Source: Sphingosinicella sp. (GTDB taxonomy: Bacteria > Pseudomonadota > Alphaproteobacteria > Sphingomonadales > Sphingomonadaceae). From it: a stretch of DNA of 43,968 nt. The notes under the pieces are model-generated. The model ran no database searches. It saw only the letters and a list, made by a program, of their open reading frames with translations, and had not been told where the DNA came from. A program made the position numbers and the translations under genes. Below are positions 14,888-25,363 of this stretch, in pieces. Position 1 is the stretch's first letter, and each line of letters begins with the position of its first letter. The stretch is from the NCBI GenBank assembly GCA_016793845.1, contig JAEULI010000008.1:1-43968 (forward strand). Reading direction: 5' to 3'.

Positions 14888-15796
14888 ATGCGCCGCCTGC
14901 CGCCGATGGGTTCACTTGAAGCGTTCGTCGCGGCCTACCGCGGCGGCACCCTGCGCGCGGCCTCAAACGAACTGAACCTTTCCGTTTCGGCGCTGAGCCG
15001 GCGGCTCCAGTCGCTGGAGGCGCACGTCGGGCGGCCGCTGTTCGAACGGCGGCACCACGAGCTGAAGCCGACACCCGAAGGCGCGCGGCTGTTCACGCAG
15101 ATCGCGCCGCATTTCGATGCGATCGGCCGGATCCTGGGCGAGGTGCGTTCAGGCGGCGAACGCAGCCTCGCGATCGGCGTGCCGCCCTCCTATGCGAGCG
15201 CGTGGCTGCTGCCGCGCCTCGTGCGTTTCCGCGCGCGTTATCCCGATATCACGCTGCGTTTCGATTCGTCGGGCGCGCCGTTCGAGAAGCTGGGTGCCAG
15301 CCTTGATGCCATCATCGTGTTTGCGGAAACCGTGCCCGAGGGCGTCGATTCCTGCGAGCTGAAACCGCAGGCAGGGTTCGCGGTCTGCGCGCCGGGCCTT
15401 GTGGCACCGGGAACGCCGGTGCGCGAGGCACTGCGCGAACACACGCTGCTGCTGCACGGCGGGCTTTCGAAGGTCCTGCCGCTGTGGCTGCAGGCGATGG
15501 GGCTCGACGAGCGCGCGATGGCGCGCACCGAACAGTACGACAGTGGCCCGATGCTGATCGCAGCGGCGGAGGCCGGGCTCGGCATTGCGCTGACGCTGGA
15601 GGATTCGGTGCGTTTCTACGAAGGCGACGCCCGGCTCGAGCGGCCGTTCGGCGAAAGCGTTGCGACGCCCTACAGCTATTGGTGGGTTTCTCGGAAGCCT
15701 GGCGCCTCCGACGTTGCGCTGCGGCGCTTCCGCGACTGGCTTCAGGCCGAATCCGCAGTGCGGCCTGAGGTCGGCGCGCTTTCTGCCACCGCCTGA
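14888..15796 (+). CDS. LysR-family transcriptional regulator (GcvA-like)
   Basis: A 302-residue LysR-type regulator. The N-terminal winged helix-turn-helix is clear (SLEAFVAAYRGGTLRAAS, then LNLSVSALSRRLQSLEAHVG and PLFERR..ELKPTPEG), followed by a periplasmic-binding-protein-like effector domain from about residue 90 (LAIGVPPSYASAWLLPRLVRF is the usual first strand and loop). The opening PPMGSLEAFVAA and the SWLLPRL-type strand resemble the GcvA/AmpR branch. The ATG at 14888 is the only start giving the intact first helix. Its target is unknown; it is divergent from the small exported protein at 14261-14575 and may control it. Confidence 0.88.
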   Translation: MRRLPPMGSLEAFVAAYRGGTLRAASNELNLSVSALSRRLQSLEAHVGRPLFERRHHELKPTPEGARLFTQIAPHFDAIGRILGEVRSGGERSLAIGVPPSYASAWLLPRLVRFRARYPDITLRFDSSGAPFEKLGASLDAIIVFAETVPEGVDSCELKPQAGFAVCAPGLVAPGTPVREALREHTLLLHGGLSKVLPLWLQAMGLDERAMARTEQYDSGPMLIAAAEAGLGIALTLEDSVRFYEGDARLERPFGESVATPYSYWWVSRKPGASDVALRRFRDWLQAESAVRPEVGALSATA

Positions 15797-15824
15797 AATT
15801 CCCGCAACCGCCTGAATAAAGAAA

Positions 15825-15848
15825 AGGGCCGACCCGAAGGCCGGCCCT
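15825..15848 (-). terminator. Minus-strand terminator with UUCG tetraloop and no annotated gene upstream
   Basis: Ten-base arms (15825-15834 and 15839-15848) flank a 4-base loop. On the minus strand the loop reads TTCG closed by C-G, the one imperfect pair becomes a G-U wobble, and the stem is followed by TTTTCTTTATT. That is a textbook Rho-independent terminator on the minus strand. It lies 29 bases past the LysR stop. In the plus direction the loop and tail are less favourable, though it could also stop LysR transcripts. The region 15849-16065 upstream on the minus strand has no convincing gene, so a small RNA may end here. Confidence 0.65.
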
Positions 15849-16065
15849 AATAGTAAATCCTTGGGGAGGATCGCCATTTCTGGCGGGCCCTTTGTTGCAC
15901 CTGCGAAGGGCCGCTGACCACCGCAAAGTCTGCATCGATCGTTGCAGGAATTGCAACATTGGCAGCAAAATCAACTTCCACGAGTGCATTTTAAGGTTTT
16001 GTTTACACTTTTGCGGGCACACCGGCGCTGCGGGGGATCACGGGCTTCGACAAGGGGCGGCTCAG

Positions 16066-16458
16066 ATGATCCAGTTTTTTGCAAGGTTGCAGGGCGTACT
16101 TCCCACGTGGCGCGGCGATGGCGGCAAAGCCCTCGCGGGCGGGCCGGAGCGGCGCGGTGCCACGCGGTCGCTGGCGCTGTTCTGGTCGGCGCGGATGCGG
16201 ACGCGGGGGTGGGCGGGACCGGCGACCGTGGTGGAGATTTCCGCGCGCGGGATGCGGCTGCGCAGTCCTTATTATCCCGAAATCGGCGCGCGCGTGGTGG
16301 TGGATCTGCCGGGCAACGCGCCGCTCGCCGGCGTCGTGCGCTGGGCGGAGCACGGCCGGTTCGGGATGCAGTTCGACCGCGAGGCGGATGTTGTGACGAT
16401 CCTGAGGGCGCACAAGCGGGCGACCGGCCGACATCTGGGCGTCGACGATCCCGCCTGA
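16066..16458 (+). CDS. PilZ-like domain protein, degenerate motif
   Basis: A 130-residue protein. The C-terminal two thirds look like a small beta-barrel of PilZ type: TVVEISARGMRLRS (compare the family pattern D/N-x-S-x-x-G), then ARVVVDLPGNAPLAGVVRWAEHGRFGMQFD. In a canonical c-di-GMP-binding PilZ the first motif is RxxxR and the second begins with Asp or Asn; here the second starts with Glu and the first is not clear, so nucleotide binding is doubtful. I chose the ATG at 16066 because AAGGGGCGG lies just before it; the frame is open upstream to 15892, but that stretch does not look coding. It converges with the cytochrome bd operon, with only 4 bases between the stops. Confidence 0.6.
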   Translation: MIQFFARLQGVLPTWRGDGGKALAGGPERRGATRSLALFWSARMRTRGWAGPATVVEISARGMRLRSPYYPEIGARVVVDLPGNAPLAGVVRWAEHGRFGMQFDREADVVTILRAHKRATGRHLGVDDPA

Positions 16459-16462
16459 AGGC

Positions 16463-16585
16463 TCAGCGCAGCCAGGCTTTCAGCAGCATCGCGACGACGC
16501 CGAGCACGGCGACACTCGCCGCCCAGATCGCCGCCATCCAGAGAAGGCGCTTCCAGAGCGGCGCATCTGTTTCAGTGGTAGCCAT
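16463..16585 (-). CDS. DUF2474 mini-subunit of cytochrome bd
   Basis: A 40-residue protein with a polar N-terminus (MATTETDAPLWKRL) and one transmembrane helix (WMAAIWAASVAVLGVVAMLL). Small single-helix proteins of the DUF2474 type follow cydB in CioAB-type operons and are thought to act as CydX-like accessory subunits. The start at 16585 overlaps the cydB stop by 14 bases, so it should be translated from the same mRNA. Confidence 0.78.
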   Translation of the reverse strand: MATTETDAPLWKRLLWMAAIWAASVAVLGVVAMLLKAWLR

Positions 16586-17576
16586 GGCTGCCGACCTTGC
16601 CGCGGAACACCCAGTAAGCCCACGCGGTGTAGGCGAGGATGAGCGGCATGACGAGGACGACGCCCACGAGCATGAACACTTGGCTGCGCTCCGGCGCGGC
16701 GGCGTCCCAGATCGTGACGCTGTCCGGCACCACATAGGGGAACATGCTGATGCCGAGGCCGATCGTGCCGAGCAGGAACAGGCCGAGCGCGAGCAGGAAG
16801 GGCGACCACGTGGCGCGCTTCTTGAGCGTGCGGAACAGGAAATAGGTGACGATCGCCACGAGCAGCGGCACCTGGCTGGTGAAGAGCATGTTCGGCATGT
16901 CGAACCAGCGCTGCCAGTAGCGGTGTTCGAGGAAGGGCGTTGCAAGGCTGACCGCGATCATCAGCGCCAGCGTCGCGATCGCGGCGCGGCCTGCGAGGCG
17001 GTAGGCATGATCGAGCGCGCCGCCTTCCACCTTCACGATCAGCCATGTCGCGCCGAGCAGCGCATAGCCCGCGACGACGCCCGCGCCGGTGAGCAGGCTA
17101 TAGGGGCTGAGCCAATCGAGCCAGCCGCCCGCGTAGGCGCGGCCATCGACATCGATACCCTGCAGGATGGCGCCGAGGATCATGCCCTGCGCGAAGGCCG
17201 CGACGATCGAGCCGCCGGTGAACGCCATGTCCCAGAAGGCGCGGTGGCCGGGGTCGCGCCAGCGGAACTCGAAGGCGACGCCCCGGAACACGAGGCCGAG
17301 CAGCATGGCGATGATGAGCGGATAGGTGGCGGGCAGGATGATCGCGTAGGCGAGCGGGAAGGCGGCGAACAGCCCGCCGCCGCCGAGCACGAGCCACGTC
17401 TCGTTGCCGTCCCACACCGGCGCGATGGCGTTCATAGCCTGGTCGCGTTCCTCGCCTTTGAACACGGGGAAGAGGATACCGATGCCGAGATCGAACCCGT
17501 CCATCACCACATAGGCGAAGATACCGAAGGCGATGATGAACGCCCATACGGTGGTGAGATCGATGTTGACGCTCAT
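16572..17576 (-). CDS. cydB: Cytochrome bd ubiquinol oxidase subunit II
   Basis: A 334-residue integral membrane protein with eight or nine predicted hydrophobic segments. The family opening is unmistakable: WAFIIAFGIFAYVVMDGFDLGIGILFPV, then MNAIAPVWDGNETWLVLGGGGLFAAFP. CydB pairs with CydA in the quinol-oxidising terminal oxidase that reduces oxygen to water. The ATG at 17576 overlaps the cydA stop by 4 bases. An in-frame open stretch continues upstream to 18524 but only shadows cydA. The short CydA and the DUF2474 gene place this in the cyanide-insensitive (CioAB-like) group. Confidence 0.95.
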   Translation of the reverse strand: MSVNIDLTTVWAFIIAFGIFAYVVMDGFDLGIGILFPVFKGEERDQAMNAIAPVWDGNETWLVLGGGGLFAAFPLAYAIILPATYPLIIAMLLGLVFRGVAFEFRWRDPGHRAFWDMAFTGGSIVAAFAQGMILGAILQGIDVDGRAYAGGWLDWLSPYSLLTGAGVVAGYALLGATWLIVKVEGGALDHAYRLAGRAAIATLALMIAVSLATPFLEHRYWQRWFDMPNMLFTSQVPLLVAIVTYFLFRTLKKRATWSPFLLALGLFLLGTIGLGISMFPYVVPDSVTIWDAAAPERSQVFMLVGVVLVMPLILAYTAWAYWVFRGKVGSHGYH

Positions 17577-18991
17577 TGCCCGCCCTCCAGCGCGGATGCT
17601 GGCGTGATGCCTGCCGTTCGGGTCGGGCCGGGTTCGGTCTCGACGCCTGCCTCGCCGGATTTCGGCCGGTGCGACATCAGCTTCAGGATGTACCACGTGC
17701 CCGCGCCGAACACCGCGAAGTAGATGACCACGAAGGCGACGAGCGAAGCGCCCACGGCGGGCGCGGCGAGTGGTGAGGCGCTGTCTGCGGTCCGCAGCAG
17801 GCCGTAGACCGTATAGGGTTGCCGACCGACCTCCGTCGTCACCCAGCCCGCGATGACGGCGACGAACCCCGACGGCCCCATCACCATCGCCGCGCGGTGC
17901 AGCAGCGGCCAGTCGTAGAGGCGGCTCTTCACGCGCGCGAGGAGGCTCCACATGCCGATCCCCAGCATCAGCATTCCGATGCCGACCATGATGCGGAACG
18001 ACCAGAACACGATGCCGACAGGCGGCTGCTCGTCGCGGGGCACGGTATCGAGTCCGGCAAGCGGTGCGTTCGGATCGTGCTTCAGGATCAGCGACGAGGC
18101 CTTCGGGATCGCGATCGCGTAGTCGATGCGCTGCTCTTTGCTGTTCGGGATACCGAAAAGATAGAAGGGCGCGCCCTCCGGATGGCTCTGATAGTGGCCC
18201 TCCATCGCCATCACCTTCACCGGCTGATGCTCGAGCGTGTTGAGCCCGTGCATGTCGCCCGCGAAGATCTGGACGGGCGCGACGAGCGCGGCCATCCACA
18301 TCGCCATCGAGAACATGATGCGTGCGTGCGGGTTCGCGCGGTCCTTGAGCAAATGCCATGCACCGACAGCACCGACGACGAACGCCGTGGTGAGATAGGC
18401 GGCGATCACGGTGTGGACGAGGCGGTAGGGGAAGCTGGGGTTGAAGATGATCGCCCACCAGCTCTCGCCGGGCAGGAACTGGCCGTTTTCGCCGATGATA
18501 TGCCCCGTGGGCGTCTGCATCCACGAATTGGCGCTGAGAATCCAGAAGGCCGAGATGAAGGTGCCGATCGCGACCATCAGCGTCGCAGTGAAGTGGAGCC
18601 TTGGCCCCACCTTGTTCATGCCGAACAGCATGACGCCGAGGAAGCCTGCTTCGAGGAAGAAGGCGGTGAGCACTTCATAGGCCATCAGCGGCCCGATGAC
18701 GGACCCAGCCTTGTCGGAGAACACCGACCAGTTCGTGCCGAACTGGTAGGACATGACGATGCCCGAGACGACGCCCATCGCGAAGGTGACCGCGAAGATC
18801 TTCAGCCAGTAGCGGAAAAGATCGAGATAATGGCTCTGCCCCGTCTTCAGCCACAGACCTTCGAGCACAGCGAGGTAGCTCGCCAGTCCGATCGAGAACG
18901 CGGGGAAGATGAAGTGGAAGCTGACCGTGAACGCGAATTGGATGCGCGCCAGCAGCACGGCATCCACGGAACCGAAGAGCGATTCGAACAC
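17573..18991 (-). CDS. cydA: Cytochrome bd ubiquinol oxidase subunit I (CioA-like)
   Basis: A 472-residue haem-binding subunit with about nine membrane helices. Visible family features are a haem-ligand-type His near residue 26 (FHFIFPAFS), the block SFPYRLVHTVIAAYLTTAF, and the GWVTTEVGRQPYTVYGLLRT motif near the C-terminus. The length and GRQP-(Y/W)-TVYGLLRT form indicate a short quinol-binding loop, as in CioA. The start codon is GTG at 18991, preceded by AAGGAG; it gives the standard N-terminus MFESLFG. The operon continues with cydB and the DUF2474 subunit. The divergent neighbour is ferredoxin-NADP reductase. Confidence 0.95.
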   Translation of the reverse strand: MFESLFGSVDAVLLARIQFAFTVSFHFIFPAFSIGLASYLAVLEGLWLKTGQSHYLDLFRYWLKIFAVTFAMGVVSGIVMSYQFGTNWSVFSDKAGSVIGPLMAYEVLTAFFLEAGFLGVMLFGMNKVGPRLHFTATLMVAIGTFISAFWILSANSWMQTPTGHIIGENGQFLPGESWWAIIFNPSFPYRLVHTVIAAYLTTAFVVGAVGAWHLLKDRANPHARIMFSMAMWMAALVAPVQIFAGDMHGLNTLEHQPVKVMAMEGHYQSHPEGAPFYLFGIPNSKEQRIDYAIAIPKASSLILKHDPNAPLAGLDTVPRDEQPPVGIVFWSFRIMVGIGMLMLGIGMWSLLARVKSRLYDWPLLHRAAMVMGPSGFVAVIAGWVTTEVGRQPYTVYGLLRTADSASPLAAPAVGASLVAFVVIYFAVFGAGTWYILKLMSHRPKSGEAGVETEPGPTRTAGITPASALEGGQ

Positions 18992-19123
18992 AGCGGCGAC
19001 TCCTTGCCGTCAGCCTATCTGTTTGACCTGGCTAACACATTTCGGCGTCCGCTGCGACCGCCGCAATGCGACGCGATGTTCCGCGACGTTCTGTCTCGCC
19101 AGAATCGATGGAGGATGATTATT

Positions 19124-19138
19124 TGCAAATCATTCTCA
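19124..19138 (+). promoter_or_regulatory. Fur-box-like sequence between cydA and the ferredoxin reductase gene
   Basis: TGCAAATCATTCTCA matches 12 of 15 positions of the Fur-box core TGATAATCATTATCA. It lies 49 bases upstream of the ferredoxin-NADP reductase start and 133 bases from the divergent cydA start. Iron-responsive control of the reductase would make physiological sense, but this is a motif match only. Confidence 0.4.
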
Positions 19139-19187
19139 ATAGCGTAGAAGGGTACGCGATTCGCCAGCTTGAGACGAAAGACGACCC

Positions 19188-20003
19188 ATGAGTGACCGCG
19201 CCGCGGCAGCCCGTATCCTCGCGCCGTCCGATGCGCTGACCGTGGAAACCGTGCGCGCCGTGCGGCACTGGAACGCGCATCTGTTCAGCTTCACGATCAC
19301 GCGCCCTTCGAGCTTCCGGTTCCGTTCGGGGGAGTTCGTGATGATCGGCCTGCCCGGCGAGCGGCGGCCGCTGCTGCGCGCCTATTCGATCGCGAGCCCC
19401 GCATGGGCGGAGGAACTGGAATTCCTGTCGATCAAGGTGCCGGATGGGCCGCTCACCTCGCAGCTCCAGCGCATCAAGCCCGGCGACCAGCTCTTTCTCG
19501 GCCGGAAGCCCACCGGCACGCTGGTGGCCGACGCGCTGCTGCCGGGACGGCGGCTGTTCCTGCTCTCGACCGGCACGGGCCTCGCGCCCTTCATGAGCCT
19601 CGTGCGCGATCCCGAAATTTACGAGCGGTTCAACCAGATCGTGCTCGTCCATTCGGTGCGGCAGGTCAGCGATCTTGCTTACCGTGCCGAGCTCGAAGGC
19701 CATCTCGCGGGTGATCCGCTGGTGCAGGATCAGGCGCTGCTGCAGCTTTCCTATCTGCCGACCGTGACGCGCGAGCCGTTCCGCACCACCGGACGCATCG
19801 ACGCGCTGATCGAGGATGGCACGCTGTTCGGCCCGCCGCTCACCGGGCCCAAGGCGTTTGACCCTGAAATCGACCGCGTGATGATGTGCGGCAGCATGAC
19901 GATGATCCGGTCGCTCGCTGCGCGGTTCGAATCTTGCGGTTTTGCGGAAGGATCGAACGCGGAGCCGGGCCATTATGTGATCGAACGTGCGTTCGTCGGC
20001 TGA
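19188..20003 (+). CDS. fpr: Ferredoxin/flavodoxin-NADP reductase
   Basis: A 271-residue FAD enzyme of the bacterial FPR type. The FAD-binding motif RAYSIASP is at about residues 64-71. The NADP-binding domain carries STGTGLAPFMSLVRDP around residues 127-142, the MMCGSMTMI segment lies near the C-terminus, and the protein ends VIERAFVG, as in subclass proteins with a short C-terminal tail. It moves electrons between NADPH and ferredoxin or flavodoxin, in redox stress defence and Fe-S repair. It could also supply electrons to the P450 further along the window, but no ferredoxin gene is nearby. A Fur-like site lies upstream. Confidence 0.92.
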   Translation: MSDRAAAARILAPSDALTVETVRAVRHWNAHLFSFTITRPSSFRFRSGEFVMIGLPGERRPLLRAYSIASPAWAEELEFLSIKVPDGPLTSQLQRIKPGDQLFLGRKPTGTLVADALLPGRRLFLLSTGTGLAPFMSLVRDPEIYERFNQIVLVHSVRQVSDLAYRAELEGHLAGDPLVQDQALLQLSYLPTVTREPFRTTGRIDALIEDGTLFGPPLTGPKAFDPEIDRVMMCGSMTMIRSLAARFESCGFAEGSNAEPGHYVIERAFVG

Positions 20004-20007
20004 GGGA

Positions 20008-20027
20008 GGCGGATTTGCGATTCCGCC
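20008..20027 (+). terminator. Weak hairpin after the ferredoxin reductase gene
   Basis: GGCGGA at 20008-20013 pairs with TCCGCC at 20022-20027 around an 8-base loop, starting 5 bases after the stop at 20003. There is no T-run after it, so it may be an attenuating hairpin or incidental. Confidence 0.3.
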
Positions 20028-20056
20028 GAAGGGCAAGCCGCACTAACCTTGCCGGC

Positions 20057-20740
20057 ATGATTCGCCTGACCGCCCTTTGCACCGTGCTGCTCGCCGTTGC
20101 CGCCGCCATGCCGTCGCTCGCGCAAACCGAGCCGCAGACTGAGCCCCAGACCCTGGCAACGCCCGCCGAAGCGCCGCCCGCGCCGCCGCCTGTGCCGGAG
20201 AAGGTCTACGAGACCGTGCGCGTCGCGATCACGACCAGCGAGGGTCCGATCGTGCTGGCGCTGGAGAAGGAGCGGGCGCCGCTGACGACAGCGAACTTCC
20301 TGCGCTACGTCGACCAGAAGCGAATGGACGGCACGGTGTTCTACCGCGCCATGAAGCTCACCGACGATGGCAGCTACGGGCTCATCCAGGGCGGCACGCA
20401 GGGCAACCCCAAGAAGGTGCTGCCCAAGATCGCGCACGAACCGACGACGAAGACCGGGCTTTCGCACACCGACGGCGCGATCTCGATGGCGCGCGGCGCG
20501 CCGGGAAGCGCGGACGGCGATTTCTTCATCACCGTCGGCGCGCTGGATTCGCTGAATGCCGATCCCTCGAAGCCCGGCGACAATCTCGGCTTCGCCGTGT
20601 TTGGCCATGTCGTCGAGGGCATCGAGACGGTGCGCAAGATCATGAACGCGCCGACCTCGCCGACGCTGGGCGTAGGCGTGATGAAGGGGCAAATGATCGC
20701 CAGCCCCGTGCGCATCCTGACGGCGCGCCGGGCACAGTAG
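20057..20740 (+). CDS. Exported cyclophilin-type peptidyl-prolyl isomerase
   Basis: A 227-residue protein with a signal peptide (residues 1-23, ending SLAQ) and a Pro/Glu/Ala-rich linker to about residue 50 containing a duplicated TEPQTEPQT. The cyclophilin domain follows: RVAITTSEGPIVLALEKERAPLTTANFLRYVD, then GTVFYRAM, the core block GAISMARGAPGSADGDFFITVG and NLGFAVFGHVVEG. Cyclophilins catalyse cis-trans isomerisation at proline and assist folding of periplasmic and outer-membrane proteins. The ATG at 20057 begins the signal peptide; the frame is open upstream but only shadows the reductase gene. It converges with the E2 gene with 2 bases between the stops. Confidence 0.93.
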   Translation: MIRLTALCTVLLAVAAAMPSLAQTEPQTEPQTLATPAEAPPAPPPVPEKVYETVRVAITTSEGPIVLALEKERAPLTTANFLRYVDQKRMDGTVFYRAMKLTDDGSYGLIQGGTQGNPKKVLPKIAHEPTTKTGLSHTDGAISMARGAPGSADGDFFITVGALDSLNADPSKPGDNLGFAVFGHVVEGIETVRKIMNAPTSPTLGVGVMKGQMIASPVRILTARRAQ

Positions 20741-20742
20741 GT

Positions 20743-21918
20743 TCAGCGCGCGAGGAGCAGCGTCGGGGATTCCAGAAGCGCCTTCACCTCGCCGATGAAG
20801 CGGGCGGCGTCGTAGCCGTCCACCACGCGATGGTCGAACGACGACGAGATGTTCATCATCTTGCGGATCTCGATCGCGCTGCCGCGCACCACCGGGCGCT
20901 CGACGATGCGGTTGGGGCCGATGATCGCGACCTCCGGATGGTTGATGACCGGCGTCGTCGCGATACCGCCGAGCGTGCCGAGGCTGGTGATCGTGATCGT
21001 CGAACCCGAGAGCTCATCGCGCTTCGCCGTGCCGTCGCGCGCGGCGGCGGCAAGGCGGGCGATCTCGGCGGCGAGATCCCAGAGGCCGAGGGTTTGCGCA
21101 TTGCGCACGACCGGCACGATGAGGCCATTGTCGGTCTGTGTCGCGATGCCCGCATGGACAGGCGTGTAGCGGCGGACGATGCCGGCCTCGTCGTCGTAGG
21201 TCGCGTTGATCTGCGGGAACTGCGGCAGCACGCGGACGAGTGCCTGGATGAAGAACGGCAGCAGCGTCAGCTTCGGGCGTTCGCCGTAGCGGGCATTGAG
21301 TTCGGCGCGCGCCGCCTCCAGCGCGGTGAGATCGACCTCTTCCACATAGGCGAAATGCGGAATCTGCCGCGCGGAGATTTCCATCTTCTCGGCGATCTTG
21401 CGGCGCAGGCCGACAAGCTTCACCTCGGTGAATTCGTCCGTCGCGCGCGTGGCCGGTTGCTGAGAGGCGGCGAGATGCGCTTCGAAATCGGGGCGGCGAA
21501 TGCGACCGTAGGGGCCGGAACCTTGTACCTCTTCCAATCGCACACCGGCCTGCTTCGCGAGGCGGCGCACCAGCGGCGAAGCCTTCGGGCGGGTGGCTGA
21601 GGGTTCGGTTGCAGGCAGTGGTTCGGCGCGGGAAGGTTCAGGCGTGCTTTCCGCCTCGGGTTCGGCGGGCGCTTCACCTTCCAGCGCGAATTCGACGAGC
21701 GCCGAGCCGATCTGGCGAAGCTGCCCGACCTCGCCGTGGATGGCGACGATCGTGCCGGAGACAGGCGAGGTGAGTTCCACGGTCGCCTTGTCGGTCATCA
21801 CGTCGGCGAGCGGTTGATCTTCGGCAACGCTGTCGCCGGGCTTCACGTACCACTGGACGAGTTCGGCCTCGGCGATGCCCTCGCCGATGTCGGGAAGCTT
21901 GAAGACGTAGTTCGCCAT
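20743..21918 (-). CDS. bkdB: Branched-chain 2-oxoacid dehydrogenase E2 (dihydrolipoyl acyltransferase)
   Basis: A 391-residue acyltransferase. It has a single N-terminal lipoyl domain with the lipoylated lysine at K44 (VMTDKATVEL), an Ala/Pro/Glu-rich linker (about residues 80-115), a peripheral subunit-binding domain (ASPLVRRLAKQAGV..GSGPYGRI, about 113-148), and a catalytic domain ending with the active-site block SSFDHRVVDGYDAARF. MTDKA-type lipoyl domains and the E1-alpha/E1-beta neighbours identify a branched-chain rather than pyruvate complex. It is the last gene of the minus-strand operon, with the E1-beta stop 4 bases before its start. No lipoamide dehydrogenase (E3) gene follows, so E3 must come from elsewhere. 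Confidence 0.94.
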   Translation of the reverse strand: MANYVFKLPDIGEGIAEAELVQWYVKPGDSVAEDQPLADVMTDKATVELTSPVSGTIVAIHGEVGQLRQIGSALVEFALEGEAPAEPEAESTPEPSRAEPLPATEPSATRPKASPLVRRLAKQAGVRLEEVQGSGPYGRIRRPDFEAHLAASQQPATRATDEFTEVKLVGLRRKIAEKMEISARQIPHFAYVEEVDLTALEAARAELNARYGERPKLTLLPFFIQALVRVLPQFPQINATYDDEAGIVRRYTPVHAGIATQTDNGLIVPVVRNAQTLGLWDLAAEIARLAAAARDGTAKRDELSGSTITITSLGTLGGIATTPVINHPEVAIIGPNRIVERPVVRGSAIEIRKMMNISSSFDHRVVDGYDAARFIGEVKALLESPTLLLAR

Positions 21919-21922
21919 GCCC

Positions 21923-22936
21923 TTACGCCTCCACCGTGCGGCGCAGCGCTTCGCCGACGCGTTTCGGGCCGGGGAAATATTCCCATTCGAAGGCGTGCGG
22001 GTAGGGGGTATCCCAACCGGTCACGCGCTCGATCGGAGCTTCGAGATCGAAGAAGCAATGTTCCTGCACGAGCGCGGCAAGTTCGGCGCCGAAACCGCAG
22101 GTGCGCGTCGCTTCGTGGACGACGACGCAGCGGCCGGTACGGCTCACCGATCGGGTGATGGTTTCAAGGTCGAGCGGCATCAGCGTGCGCAGGTCGATGA
22201 CCTCCGCATCGATGCCGGTTTCCTGTGCGGCCGCGAGTGCGACATGAACCATCGTGCCGTAGGCGAGCACGGTGACGGCATTCCCGGCGCGCACGATGTT
22301 CGCCTTGCCGAGCGGCACGACATAGTGCCCTTCCGGCACCTCGCTCGCCGGGTGCTTCGACCACGGTTCCACGGGCTTGTCGTGATGCCCATCGAAGGGG
22401 CCGTTGTAGAGGCGCTTGGGCTCGAAGAAGAGCACGGGGTCGTCATCCTCGATCGCGGCGATCAAGAGCCCCTTGGCGTCGTAGGGGTTGGACGGGATCA
22501 CCGTCTTCAATCCGGCGACATGGGTGAAGATGCCCTCGGGGCTCTGGCTGTGCGTCTGGCCGCCGTAGATGCCGCCGCCATAGGGGCTGCGCACGGTGAT
22601 CGGAGACCACCATTCTCCCCCCGTGCGATAGCGCATTCGCGCGGCTTCGGAGATGAGCTGGTCGGTCGCCGGATAGATGTAATCCGCGAATTGAATCTCG
22701 ACGACCGGCCGCTTGCCGTAGGCGCCCATGCCGACTGCAACGGCAACGATGCCGCCTTCGGAGATCGGCGCATCGAACACGCGGGTAAGTCCATGCTTCC
22801 TTTGAAGGCCGTCGGTCGCGCGGAACACGCCGCCGAAATAGCCGACGTCCTGCCCGAAGATGGTAACGGCGGGATCGCGCGTCAGCGCCACATCCATCGC
22901 GCTGTTCAGCGCCTCGATCATGTTCATCGTTGCCAC
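21923..22936 (-). CDS. bkdA2: Branched-chain 2-oxoacid dehydrogenase E1 beta subunit
   Basis: A 337-residue transketolase-like subunit. Typical segments are MNMIEALNSAMDVAL, FGQDVGYFGGVFRATDGLQ, the substrate-pocket block FADYIYPATDQLISEAARMRY, and the C-terminal domain from VTVLAYGTMV to RVTGWDTPYPH. It forms an alpha2-beta2 E1 that decarboxylates branched-chain 2-oxoacids with thiamine diphosphate. The start is uncertain: a GTG at 22936 gives the N-terminus MATMNMIEA, which I recall in homologues, and an ATG three codons later (22927) is equally possible; neither has a strong ribosome-binding site. It lies 4 bases after the E1-alpha stop. Confidence 0.92.
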   Translation of the reverse strand: MATMNMIEALNSAMDVALTRDPAVTIFGQDVGYFGGVFRATDGLQRKHGLTRVFDAPISEGGIVAVAVGMGAYGKRPVVEIQFADYIYPATDQLISEAARMRYRTGGEWWSPITVRSPYGGGIYGGQTHSQSPEGIFTHVAGLKTVIPSNPYDAKGLLIAAIEDDDPVLFFEPKRLYNGPFDGHHDKPVEPWSKHPASEVPEGHYVVPLGKANIVRAGNAVTVLAYGTMVHVALAAAQETGIDAEVIDLRTLMPLDLETITRSVSRTGRCVVVHEATRTCGFGAELAALVQEHCFFDLEAPIERVTGWDTPYPHAFEWEYFPGPKRVGEALRRTVEA

Positions 22937-22940
22937 GGCT

Positions 22941-25243
<2,303 letters not shown>

Positions 25244-25363
25244 CGGACCTCCCCTTCGCGCAAAAGCCTAACACGCATCCGGCTGATAAAAATTGCTCGT
25301 ATGTGGTCATCCGGCGATATAGGGAATGAGTTATTCTGTAATGATGAAATTCTGGAATAGAAC

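Noticed and set aside
20120-20210. Short TEPQ repeat in the cyclophilin linker as a functional repeat
   Set aside because: A two-copy low-complexity linker is common after signal peptides and shows nothing more.
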